DNA of 19,346 nt. It comes from Patescibacteria group bacterium (GTDB taxonomy: Bacteria > Patescibacteriota > Microgenomatia > UBA1400 > PJMF01). This document shows, in pieces, positions 1-6,714 of this stretch. The DNA is taken from the NCBI GenBank assembly GCA_018816485.1, contig JAHIVL010000004.1:1-19346 (forward strand), written 5' to 3'. Each line of letters begins with the position of its first letter. Positions within the stretch are counted from its first letter, which is position 1. The position numbers were made by a program, and so were the translations under genes. A model generated the notes under the pieces. It was not told the origin of the DNA. It ran no database searches and saw only the letters and a program-made list of their open reading frames with translations.

Positions 1-117
1 ACCGTAATGCTCGTAGACGATGTTTTAACTACTGGAAGCACTATGGACGAATGCGCAAAAGTACTGAAAAGTAATGGAGTGCGCAAGGTAATCGGAATAG
101 CACTTGCCCAAAAATAG
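1..117 (+). CDS. ComF family phosphoribosyltransferase, 3' end only
   Basis: This is an open frame that enters from the left edge and stops at TAG (115-117), giving 38 residues. It contains MLVDDVLTTGSTMDEC, the PRPP-binding loop of type I phosphoribosyltransferases (two acidic residues followed by TTGST). It ends about 23 residues later at IGIALAQK, as ComF/amidophosphoribosyltransferase-like proteins do. ComF proteins are usually small cytoplasmic proteins linked to competence or DNA processing, but their substrate is poorly defined. The N-terminal zinc-finger region that would separate ComF from other PRTases lies outside the window, so ComF is the best guess and only the PRTase fold is secure. 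It is followed in the same direction by ssrA, 75 bp downstream. Confidence 0.8.
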   Translation, partial: TVMLVDDVLTTGSTMDECAKVLKSNGVRKVIGIALAQK

Positions 118-173
118 ACCTATAATGTCATCGTAATGGCAGAACCAATCATAGAATTTTTTCTAAATTATAG

Positions 174-179
174 TATAAT
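174..179 (+). promoter_or_regulatory. Probable -10 element of the ssrA promoter
   Basis: TATAAT lies 13 bases before the mature 5' end of the tmRNA. The 5' end of tmRNA is made by RNase P cleavage, so transcription may start a few bases upstream of 193. I see no good -35 hexamer. A second TATAAT at 121-126, just after the comF stop, is an alternative. Confidence 0.4.
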
Positions 180-192
180 AACTTATATATTT

Positions 193-619
193 GGGGATGT
201 ATTGCTTTGACGTAATACGTACTTTAACATTTGCAGACCATCTTCGACTAAGAAAGATGTAAAACAAAGTCAAAAACATAATTGCAAATAAAACTGCAAA
301 AAGCATTATATTGGATACCGCAAAAGAAGTTGCTAACGCAGCTACCAATGCATTCAATTTTGCTCCTAATTACGCTCTCGTAGCATAATCAGGCATTCAA
401 TTAGATAATTTCATTGGCGTTTTTAATTAGAATGATTCAACCTTAGTCAATGTGACGGCAAATACTCGTTTGTTGGTATTCGTTTAAGTAAAAGTTGACA
501 AAGATTGTGAAAGAAAGGTTTGTTTATTCTCCCTTTTCACAGTATAAAAATAAACTATGTCTGTAGATAATGTTAGCTTGCTATTGCGGACACGAGGTCA
601 TTCCTCGTCATCTCCACCA
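193..619 (+). ncRNA. ssrA: transfer-messenger RNA (tmRNA, SsrA)
   Basis: tmRNA rescues stalled ribosomes and tags the unfinished protein for proteolysis. The tRNA-like ends pair: GGGGATG (193-199) with CATCTCC (609-615), 7 bp with one G-U, followed by an encoded ACCA (616-619). After the 5' strand comes the D-loop analogue TTTGACG. The 3' half carries the typical TGTAGA and GCGGAC blocks before a 5-bp T-arm (592-596 with 604-608). TAACATT (225-231) can pair with AATGTTA (569-575) as helix 2. Pseudoknot 1 is visible: CATCTT (239-244) with AAGATG (254-259), and loop GACT (246-249) with AGTC (268-271). Twelve bases later GCA (284-286) is the likely resume codon. The frame runs 34 codons to TAA (386-388) and ends FAPNYALVA, a recognisable SsrA degron. 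GCA at 296 is an alternative resume codon (30 codons). The T-loop, GTCATTC, is atypical. Confidence 0.95.
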
Positions 620-631
620 AATACTTTAAAC

Positions 632-655
632 CCCCGCCATATGGCGGGGCTTTTT
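632..655 (+). terminator. Rho-independent terminator of ssrA
   Basis: CCCCGCCAT (632-640) and ATGGCGGGG (641-649) form a perfect palindrome, followed on the plus strand by C and TTTTT. It lies 12 bp past the tmRNA CCA end and just before the stop codon of the convergent DUF4349 gene (654). On the minus strand only three T follow, so it acts mainly for ssrA but may also help stop the opposing transcript. Confidence 0.9.
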
Positions 656-1622
656 AATTTGAAAACATCTTAAAAATCTTTTTTACCACCCAAACAATTG
701 GTAACCAAACTATTGAATATACTAACACCCAAATTCCAAAGTATCCTAGAACCTTTAGAATCTCTTTCAGGGATTCCCAAGCTCTTAAAAACTCTTCTTT
801 AACACTAAGTCTTGCGTCGGGATTAAAATATCTTTCACTGTCTGCAGCTTGAACCGAAATTGATGAGTATTCAACTGTTTGCTCAACTCTATCAAGACCC
901 TTCTCTGCAGAAGCAATTTGTTTGTTCAATCTTTCAATCTCAATCTGGTATCTTCTCTTTTCAACTTCTGTTTGAGCATCTAATAACGCGGCCTCTTTAA
1001 GAGATTTTTGGTCTTTTAATGATTGCAGGTTATCAGTAGTATTTACAAGCTGACCAGTCACATCATTAGCATCAATATTTTCAGAATAAACTTTCTTTAC
1101 CTTTTCTGTAACTCTAGCTGTGGCTTCATCAAACTTGTCAACAGGGACCTTCATATATAAAGAACCACTATTATAAGCATTTCGATAATCTCCACCAGAC
1201 GAAACTCCAGAATTCAAAACCTTTCCGCCAATACTCAAAACATATTCTTTAATTCCTCTTAAGTATGCTGGGACATCATCAACAACAACTGAGTGATACG
1301 AAGACTTTTGATAAACTCTGTCTTCTACATTCAACATATCATCATTATAGTATGGAGGTATAGCACTGCCTGGATATCTCATTGTATCTGCCATCACAGA
1401 ATCTTTAGTGATGCTAGTAGGTCCTGCATTGTACAATCCAGTTATTTCCGAGCCAACTGTTGTTTCATCATTCATCACTCCAGCGTACTTCTCTCCAGCA
1501 AAAAATTGCATCATACTATTTTGACCAAGAAAAGAAGTTTTTGATTTTGCTACGAAAGTTAGCAAACTTGCTACTACTGCCAACAACAACACAATAAAAA
1601 GAGTTTTATTATTTTTCATCAT
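654..1622 (-). CDS. DUF4349 domain membrane protein
   Basis: This is a 322-residue envelope protein of the DUF4349 family, whose function is not established. An N-terminal hydrophobic segment (about 7-25) is a signal anchor. The conserved part runs from about residue 100 to 262: V and Y rich strands, GGKVLNSG (132-139), YMKVPVDKFDEA (156-167), and DVTGQLVNTTDNL (187-199). A charged heptad-like helix follows (about 200-250), then the strand VEYSSISVQA. A second hydrophobic segment (about 290-315) and a basic tail KKIFKMFSN close the protein, the usual DUF4349 layout with a C-terminal membrane span. It is the last gene of the minus-strand series, 45 bp after ftsK. Two ATG codons are in tandem at the start. 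There is no Shine-Dalgarno site; instead TGTTATAAT ends six bases before the first ATG, which suggests its own promoter and a leaderless message. Confidence 0.87.
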   Translation of the reverse strand: MMKNNKTLFIVLLLAVVASLLTFVAKSKTSFLGQNSMMQFFAGEKYAGVMNDETTVGSEITGLYNAGPTSITKDSVMADTMRYPGSAIPPYYNDDMLNVEDRVYQKSSYHSVVVDDVPAYLRGIKEYVLSIGGKVLNSGVSSGGDYRNAYNSGSLYMKVPVDKFDEATARVTEKVKKVYSENIDANDVTGQLVNTTDNLQSLKDQKSLKEAALLDAQTEVEKRRYQIEIERLNKQIASAEKGLDRVEQTVEYSSISVQAADSERYFNPDARLSVKEEFLRAWESLKEILKVLGYFGIWVLVYSIVWLPIVWVVKKIFKMFSN

Positions 1623-1623
1623 A

Positions 1624-1670
1624 GAAAAATTATAACAGATTGGAAAAATTATAACAGATTAGAAAAATTA
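1624..1670. repeat. 19-bp tandem repeat (2.5 copies) carrying duplicated -10 boxes
   Basis: The 18-bp unit GAAAAATTATAACAGATT occurs at 1624-1641 and again, identical, at 1643-1660, with a 9-base partial third copy at 1662-1670. The period is 19 bp. It fills the gap between the ftsK stop and the DUF4349 start. On the minus strand each full unit reads TGTTATAAT, an extended -10 element, so the duplication doubles a promoter core. Confidence 0.9.
1629..1637 (-). promoter_or_regulatory. Extended -10 promoter for the DUF4349 gene, leaderless layout
   Basis: TGTTATAAT (1637 down to 1629) matches the TGn-TATAAT extended -10 element. Six bases (TTTTCT) separate it from ATG at 1622, so the predicted transcription start falls on the start codon. 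An identical box 19 bp upstream (1656 down to 1648) would give a 19-base leader. No -35 hexamer is evident, as is common for extended -10 promoters. Confidence 0.6.
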
Positions 1671-3845
1671 ATCATCTGTATTTGCAGTTCTTAAATACTC
1701 CATGATTTTGCCACTATTAACTTCTCTTGGCTTACTACCTTGTTGAGGACCGACCATACCTGCTTCATAGATTTGATCAAGAATTCTTGCCGCTCTATTG
1801 TATCCAACCGAGAATCTTCTCTGAATACTAGATGAAGATCCTTTGCCACTTTGGGCAACATATTTGACCACTTCATCAAATAGTTGATCTTTATCAGATC
1901 CAACAAATCCAGCTGAACCACCTTTTTCCCCTTGAGCTTTATATTTATTGGTAACTTCTTCAGAGTATTTAGGTCTTTGACCTTGAGCTTTAATAAAATC
2001 AATCATGCTTTTAATTTCAGTTTCAGAAACATAAGTTCCTTGAATACGACTTGGTCTAGACTGGTCAGGTGGAACAAATAACATATCTCCTTTACCAAGT
2101 AATTTTTCGGCTCCTGGAGTATCAAGAACCACACGAGAATCAGTCATACTTGATACATTAAAGGCAATTCTGGTTGGAATATTCGCTTTAATTAGACCCG
2201 TGATAACATCAACAGATGGTCTTTGTGTAGCCAGAACAAGATGAATTCCAACGGCACGAGCCATCTGAGCAATTCTAGTAACACTTTCTTCAACTTCTGA
2301 AGGAGCATACAACATAATATCAGCCAACTCATCAATCACAATCACTATACTTGGCATAGCTGCGTGACCAGCCAACTCATTGTAACCCTCAATGTTTTTA
2401 ACCCCAACTTCTGCTAATTGTTTATATCTTTTATCCATTTCATGAGTCGCCCATTTTAATGCTGCCACAACCTTTTTGGGCTCAACGATAACTGGAGTTA
2501 ATAAATGAGGAATATTGTTGTAGACAGTTAGCTCAACACGTTTTGGATCAACTAAAATAAATTTAACTTCGTCTGGACTTGCTCTAAAGAGTATTGAACA
2601 TAAAAATGTATTAATACACATAGATTTTCCAGAACCCGTAGAACCAGCAATTAATAAATGAGGCATTTTTGCAATATCAGTGATAAGTGGTTTTCCAGAA
2701 ACGTTTATTCCAAGAGCAACTGCTAATTTTGAAGGATGTTTTTTAAGTACTGGGCTACTAAGCATTTTTCTTAGAGTCACAAATTGAGAAGAATAATTAG
2801 CAACTTCAACACCGACTAATGATCTACCTGCTATTGGCGCTTCAATTCTTACTTGACCACCTGGTGCTGCTAAAGCCAAAGCTAAATCAGTAGCCAAACC
2901 AGTTATTTTTGAAAGCTTTGTACCTCTAGCAATTTCCAAAGCATACTGAGTAACTGAAGGACCATAGTTAGCCTCTTTTACTTTTGCTCTGATACCAAAT
3001 GATTCTAATGTCTCTTCGATTACATCTGCATTTTTATTAACATCACCTCTATCGGCTTTGCCACCTTCCGAATTTGAAAGTAGAGATAGCGGTGGATATT
3101 CCCAAATTGTTTGAGAATTATTGGGAGTCATCAGGTTGTTTTCTAGACTACCATCAAATCCATCAATATTTTTAGTCTCTTGACCATGAATGGCTGTGCC
3201 ACTATGTTCGTTGGCTGGAAATTTATCAATTTCTCCTGAATTATTATTGATATTCAAATTCTCATTTTTATTCTTTCCCAAATTCAAACCTAGTTTTGGA
3301 AGTTTAAATCCTCTGGCTTTTTTAATATTATCTTTACTGAAAAACGATTCATTATCTTTTTTTGAAGTTTCTTTACCATTAAATTTAAGCTTAGCCACCA
3401 ACTCAGTAATTTCATGAATAGACAATTGAGTGATAATTAAAATTCCAATCATTGATAAAGAAGCAAACACAACATAAGTTCCCATTGGTGAAACTAATGT
3501 TGATAAATTGGCAAAAGTTTTAATCCCGATATCACCAGTTTTGAAAAAACCCAGCCAGCCTAACATTATTAACAAAGTACCAAGAAGTACATGAGGCTTT
3601 GACCACATCCACTTTGTGCGAAACATAACCATTCCAGATGAAATAAACACAAATGGTAAGAATAATAGTGATGAACCAAATTTAGTAGCAAGATAGCTAT
3701 TGATTGTAGCCAATAAATCTCCTTGACCTGTGAGAGAAATAATAACTAAAAAACCAAGTGAAACCAAAACAACAGCTACAACAGAATGAACTGTCTCAGT
3801 CCTAATTTTAAGCTTTAGTGGTTTTCTTTTTCTTTTTCGTCCCAT
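1668..3845 (-). CDS. ftsK: FtsK/SpoIIIE family DNA translocase
   Basis: A septal DNA pump that moves chromosome ends during division, 725 residues. After a very basic start (RKRKRKPLKLK) come about four transmembrane segments (roughly 20-40, 55-75, 85-102, 120-140). A poorly conserved, Asn/Lys-rich linker of about 100 residues follows (about 155-255). The motor has Walker A GSTGSGKS (401-408), Walker B VIVIDELAD (501-509) and the LATQRPSVDVITG stretch (538-550) typical of FtsK. The C-terminal winged-helix (gamma) domain starts near DQLFDEVVKYV (653-663) and includes SIQRRFSVGYNRAARILD. The family is usually 700-900 residues in this form, so the protein looks complete. The start is preceded only by a weak AGGT 11 bases upstream. 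It lies downstream of RNase J beyond a 279-bp gap and upstream of DUF4349. Confidence 0.96.
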   Translation of the reverse strand: MGRKRKRKPLKLKIRTETVHSVVAVVLVSLGFLVIISLTGQGDLLATINSYLATKFGSSLLFLPFVFISSGMVMFRTKWMWSKPHVLLGTLLIMLGWLGFFKTGDIGIKTFANLSTLVSPMGTYVVFASLSMIGILIITQLSIHEITELVAKLKFNGKETSKKDNESFFSKDNIKKARGFKLPKLGLNLGKNKNENLNINNNSGEIDKFPANEHSGTAIHGQETKNIDGFDGSLENNLMTPNNSQTIWEYPPLSLLSNSEGGKADRGDVNKNADVIEETLESFGIRAKVKEANYGPSVTQYALEIARGTKLSKITGLATDLALALAAPGGQVRIEAPIAGRSLVGVEVANYSSQFVTLRKMLSSPVLKKHPSKLAVALGINVSGKPLITDIAKMPHLLIAGSTGSGKSMCINTFLCSILFRASPDEVKFILVDPKRVELTVYNNIPHLLTPVIVEPKKVVAALKWATHEMDKRYKQLAEVGVKNIEGYNELAGHAAMPSIVIVIDELADIMLYAPSEVEESVTRIAQMARAVGIHLVLATQRPSVDVITGLIKANIPTRIAFNVSSMTDSRVVLDTPGAEKLLGKGDMLFVPPDQSRPSRIQGTYVSETEIKSMIDFIKAQGQRPKYSEEVTNKYKAQGEKGGSAGFVGSDKDQLFDEVVKYVAQSGKGSSSSIQRRFSVGYNRAARILDQIYEAGMVGPQQGSKPREVNSGKIMEYLRTANTDD

Positions 3846-3881
3846 GTTTTTTTGACCTACTTGAATATCCTGCTTTAACTT

Positions 3882-3892
3882 ATTATATTATA
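3882..3892 (-). promoter_or_regulatory. Possible -10 boxes upstream of ftsK
   Basis: Two overlapping TATAAT hexamers (3892-3887 and 3887-3882 on the minus strand) lie about 40 bases before the ftsK ATG. I find no convincing -35 partner at 16-18 bp, so this is a weak call based on sequence and position. Confidence 0.35.
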
Positions 3893-3957
3893 GGATATAC
3901 CATGTTCCTCATTGCTGACAAGAGGCAAGTTAAAATAACTCCTGTCTAACTATACAC

Positions 3958-4141
3958 TTTTTATGATGTATAAATTAACTCCAACTTGTATTCTAAATAT
4001 TTGTAAAACATAGTCTTATGCAGTATAGATTTATACCCTAAAGGGTACAAGTAATATCTTAAAATCTACGAAATTGAACTATGTTTTACAAATATTTAGA
4101 ATACGGATTGAGAACTAACTCAATTTATACATCCATAAAAA
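3958..4141. repeat. Long AT-rich inverted repeat spanning the RNase J stop codon
   Basis: The left arm (3958-4014) and right arm (4078-4141) are reverse complements over two blocks. The inner block is 27 bp and perfect: it begins GTATTCTAAATATTTG and ends CATAGT. The outer block is TTTTTATG(G)ATGTATAAATT with one gap. The blocks are joined by unmatched segments of 11 and 17 bases. The space between the arms contains a small hairpin, TACCCTAAAGGGTA (4034-4047). The right arm covers the last codons of RNase J (FMDV and stop). Transcribed from the minus strand it would fold into a long hairpin, but no U-tract follows it, so it is not a classical terminator. No flanking target-site duplication is clear. 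Confidence 0.85.
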
Positions 4142-5789
4142 CACTTACAATCATAGGTTCTCTTCTAATAATCTTGTAAAGCCTTCTAGAAATTCTTTTT
4201 TCTATCAAGCTTTGAATTATTTGAAGATTAGTGTTTTTCCGTAACTCATCTGTGACCAATTTTGCAGTTTCTGTTTTAATAAACTGAATAACGTCTTTAG
4301 CTTCTCTCATAAAGACAAAACCCCTCGAGACAACTTCTATTTTGCCTAAATCTAGCTTTCCTTTAATTCTTGGAATAATTACTGCTACAATTCCTGCCTG
4401 TCCTAATGATCTTCTGTCTTTGAGAACTTTTGGACCAACATCCCCAATTCCCAAACCATCAATAATTTGAGCTTTTAGATTGATTTGATCAAGAACTAAA
4501 TACTCTCGATTTTCAAAACCAATAATCTCTCCACTGTCTGGAATAAGAACATGTTTTTCATCAAAACCAAGCTTTGAGGCAACTAATTCAAAAAATTTAA
4601 ATCTATGCCTGTCATCGCCACCGATTGGCATGACATATTTTGGTTTCACTAAACCAAGAAGTTCTTGTTGTTCTGGAGCACTAGCATGACCAGATTTATG
4701 CAAATTCGGCATCACATCTGGATAAACAACATGGATTTTATTTCTACAAAGTTCATCAATTGCTCCATAGTAGCTTAATTCATTTCCAGGAATAGCATTT
4801 GCAGAAAAAATTACGGTGTCAGTTTTTTTGATTCTAAGAATTCTGTGCTCACCATAAACTGCTCTCATTAGTGAAGAGCCTTCTTGACCTTGGCTTCCAG
4901 CAACAATTACACAAAGTTTGTTGTCGACAATATCCTCGATATGCTTCTTGTCTATTTTCATGCCATGGGGAATTATCAATTTTCCCAATCTTGTTGCAAC
5001 TGTAACATTTTGTTCGACAGATCTGCCAATAAATACCACCTTACGACCATACTTCTGAGCGGCATTGATAGTTTGTTGAATTCTATGAATATGCGAACTC
5101 ATTAAGGTCATAATGAGTTTACCTTTTGTCTCGGCCATAACGCTATCGATTGCTGGACCAGTTAAAGACTCGGACTCCACCCAAGTTGGGCACTCCACTC
5201 TCAAGCAGTCGATCATCATACAAAGTATATTTTCGTTAGCTAGCTGAGCTATGTGTTCTAGATCCGAGATTACGCCATCCACCGGGTTTGGATCTAACTT
5301 GAAGTCACTACCGTGATAAATTAGGCCTTCTGGAGTATTGATTGTAATATGGCGAGTATCTGGAACCGAATGAGTAATAGGGAAAAATTTTACTGAAAAA
5401 TATTCTCCTATTTTAATATCTGCATTATCTTTTACTACTGTTACAACTCGATTAATTTTTCCATCTTTCATTCTCTGTTCTGCAAATCCCGCAGTAAGAG
5501 GAGATGCAAAAATTGGAAACTCTGGAAGATCTGAGAGTAAATATGGTAAAGCAGCAATATGATCATCGTGACCATGACTCAAAAGCATTCCTGCAATAAT
5601 TTTACCTTCATCAATTCTTTTTAACAAATACGAAATATCTGGAATCAAAATATCAACTCCAGGCATATATGAATCTGGAAAACCAATTCCACAGTCCACA
5701 ATTAATATTTCATTTTCATATTCATACAAAAACATATTTTGGGTAACTTTACCCATACCTCCGAGAGGTATAATTTTCAATTTTGACAT
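4125..5789 (-). CDS. rnj: Ribonuclease J (metallo-beta-lactamase / beta-CASP RNase)
   Basis: RNase J is a cytoplasmic endo- and 5'-3' exoribonuclease that matures and degrades RNA using two zinc ions. The 554 residues match the usual 550-560. The metallo-beta-lactamase core shows the N-terminal PLGGMG turn (8-13), VDCGIGFPD (31-39), and the metal-binding SHGHDDH (71-77). The beta-CASP part includes SSHIHRIQQT and FIGRS; SGHAS lies in the later metal-binding region. The C-terminal domain (from about 460) includes the glycine-rich DGLGIGDVGPKVLKDR and ends in EPMIVSVFMDV. The start has only a weak purine-rich AAAGAAAGA upstream. It follows a membrane-protein gene by 23 bp and is probably co-transcribed with it. 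Its last codons lie inside a long inverted repeat (3958-4141). Confidence 0.95.
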   Translation of the reverse strand: MSKLKIIPLGGMGKVTQNMFLYEYENEILIVDCGIGFPDSYMPGVDILIPDISYLLKRIDEGKIIAGMLLSHGHDDHIAALPYLLSDLPEFPIFASPLTAGFAEQRMKDGKINRVVTVVKDNADIKIGEYFSVKFFPITHSVPDTRHITINTPEGLIYHGSDFKLDPNPVDGVISDLEHIAQLANENILCMMIDCLRVECPTWVESESLTGPAIDSVMAETKGKLIMTLMSSHIHRIQQTINAAQKYGRKVVFIGRSVEQNVTVATRLGKLIIPHGMKIDKKHIEDIVDNKLCVIVAGSQGQEGSSLMRAVYGEHRILRIKKTDTVIFSANAIPGNELSYYGAIDELCRNKIHVVYPDVMPNLHKSGHASAPEQQELLGLVKPKYVMPIGGDDRHRFKFFELVASKLGFDEKHVLIPDSGEIIGFENREYLVLDQINLKAQIIDGLGIGDVGPKVLKDRRSLGQAGIVAVIIPRIKGKLDLGKIEVVSRGFVFMREAKDVIQFIKTETAKLVTDELRKNTNLQIIQSLIEKRISRRLYKIIRREPMIVSVFMDV

Positions 5790-5812
5790 ATATCTTTCTT
5801 TCTTAAACTAAA

Positions 5813-6658
5813 TTATTTTTTCTTTATTACTTGTTTCTTAAACATTATCCCATCAGGAACTTTTAATGCACCAAATAAATTCACACCTTTATTTTCACCC
5901 CAGCCAGAATGCAATAAAAATTCTCTGAACTTATTCGTTTTTTCATATCTTTCAAAAGTTGAAGCAGCAAAAACTGAGGCTGTAAAAGCTGATAGCATAA
6001 ACCAATACACCCCATTTGAAATATTGAATGAGGGTTCAAAAATAAAGTAAATAATGATGTGGATCAGAAGTGAAAAAGCTAAAAATAGTTTCATTAACCT
6101 CATATAATTTCCCTGTTGAGGGTCGGAATTCCAAATCACCAAAAATCCTGCTAATCCAAAAACAAATCCTACTCCAAATAATGAGTAAAATTGAAACTTA
6201 GAAGCCACCACTAATTCTAAAGGAACTATCACATTTACAACTGACATAAAGGTTGCTAAAATCATGCTCCCACCCCAAATAACTATGTGAGTCCACCAAA
6301 GATGGAAATACTCAGATAAATGATAAATATCGAATTCCGGATCATGGTGTCTCTTTATCCAAAAAGTTTTTGTTAAAGAATGAATTGCTATAGCTGCAAT
6401 AACTACAAAGGATAAAATGCTAAACATTGTATCAATCACAAATAAGTCTGTTATCGATAAATTTAACTGGAGTTCATTTCTAAGAATATAGAAAATAAAA
6501 GATTTCATCCAAACGAACATCGTTGGTGCTATTAAAAATAGATAAACAAACTGAACTAAATCTAACTTTAAAAATTCTTTTTTCTTATTTTGAAATTTAT
6601 AAATTAGAAACCCAATGGCAACTGTAATTAACGGAACAAGTAGTAAAAATATTTTCAT
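5813..6658 (-). CDS. Polytopic membrane protein of unknown function
   Basis: I do not recognise this 281-residue protein. It has about seven hydrophobic segments (approximately 2-21, 38-56, 72-95, 122-145, 152-176, 188-210 and 218-236), and so should sit in the cytoplasmic membrane. The polar stretch WIKRHHDPEFDIYHLSEYFHLWWTH (written here only as a landmark, 101-125) holds five histidines, two tryptophans and several acids near the start of the fourth segment, a possible metal or haem site, but that is speculation. The C-terminal 45 residues are basic and cytoplasmic by the positive-inside trend. There is no Shine-Dalgarno site. A hairpin with a T-run directly abuts the ATG. The gene sits between the glycosylase and RNase J, 23 bp before the latter. 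Confidence 0.75.
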   Translation of the reverse strand: MKIFLLLVPLITVAIGFLIYKFQNKKKEFLKLDLVQFVYLFLIAPTMFVWMKSFIFYILRNELQLNLSITDLFVIDTMFSILSFVVIAAIAIHSLTKTFWIKRHHDPEFDIYHLSEYFHLWWTHIVIWGGSMILATFMSVVNVIVPLELVVASKFQFYSLFGVGFVFGLAGFLVIWNSDPQQGNYMRLMKLFLAFSLLIHIIIYFIFEPSFNISNGVYWFMLSAFTASVFAASTFERYEKTNKFREFLLHSGWGENKGVNLFGALKVPDGIMFKKQVIKKK

Positions 6659-6677
6659 AAAAAAGGTCTTCGACCTT
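6659..6677 (-). terminator. Small hairpin with T-run between the glycosylase gene and the next start codon
   Basis: On the minus strand AAGGTC, loop GAA, GACCTT is followed by a T-run that ends exactly at the ATG of the membrane-protein gene. It has the form of a weak intrinsic terminator for the glycosylase transcript. Because the next gene begins at its last base, it could also act as an attenuator for transcription entering that gene. Confidence 0.5.
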
Positions 6678-6701
6678 GAGCTTCAGTAAAATTCCTAGTT
6701 C

Positions 6702-6710
6702 ATTTTAACA
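6702..6710 (-). promoter_or_regulatory. Possible extended -10 element for the membrane-protein gene
   Basis: TGTTAAAAT (6710 down to 6702) resembles TGn-TATAAT with one mismatch and lies just after the glycosylase stop codon, 43 bases before the next ATG. A transcript starting here would carry the hairpin at 6663-6677 in its leader. There is no recognisable -35 sequence. Confidence 0.3.
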
Positions 6711-6714
6711 CAAA

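Noticed and set aside
163..357. Minus-strand frame of 64 codons with TTG start, a good AGGAG upstream and one hydrophobic segment
   Set aside because: It lies antisense inside the tmRNA; its codons are the complement of the tag reading frame, and the AGGAG is the complement of the tag codons. The tmRNA evidence (paired ends, CCA, pseudoknot, ALVA tag) is much stronger.
1691..2002. Minus-strand frame of 103 codons
   Set aside because: It overlaps the ftsK C-terminal gamma domain in another frame. The ftsK frame is conserved and the alternative protein is Lys/Leu-rich without motifs.
3958..4141. MITE-like insertion at the RNase J 3' end
   Set aside because: No target-site duplication could be found at the ends, and the outer arm extends into RNase J coding sequence; kept as an inverted repeat with origin open.
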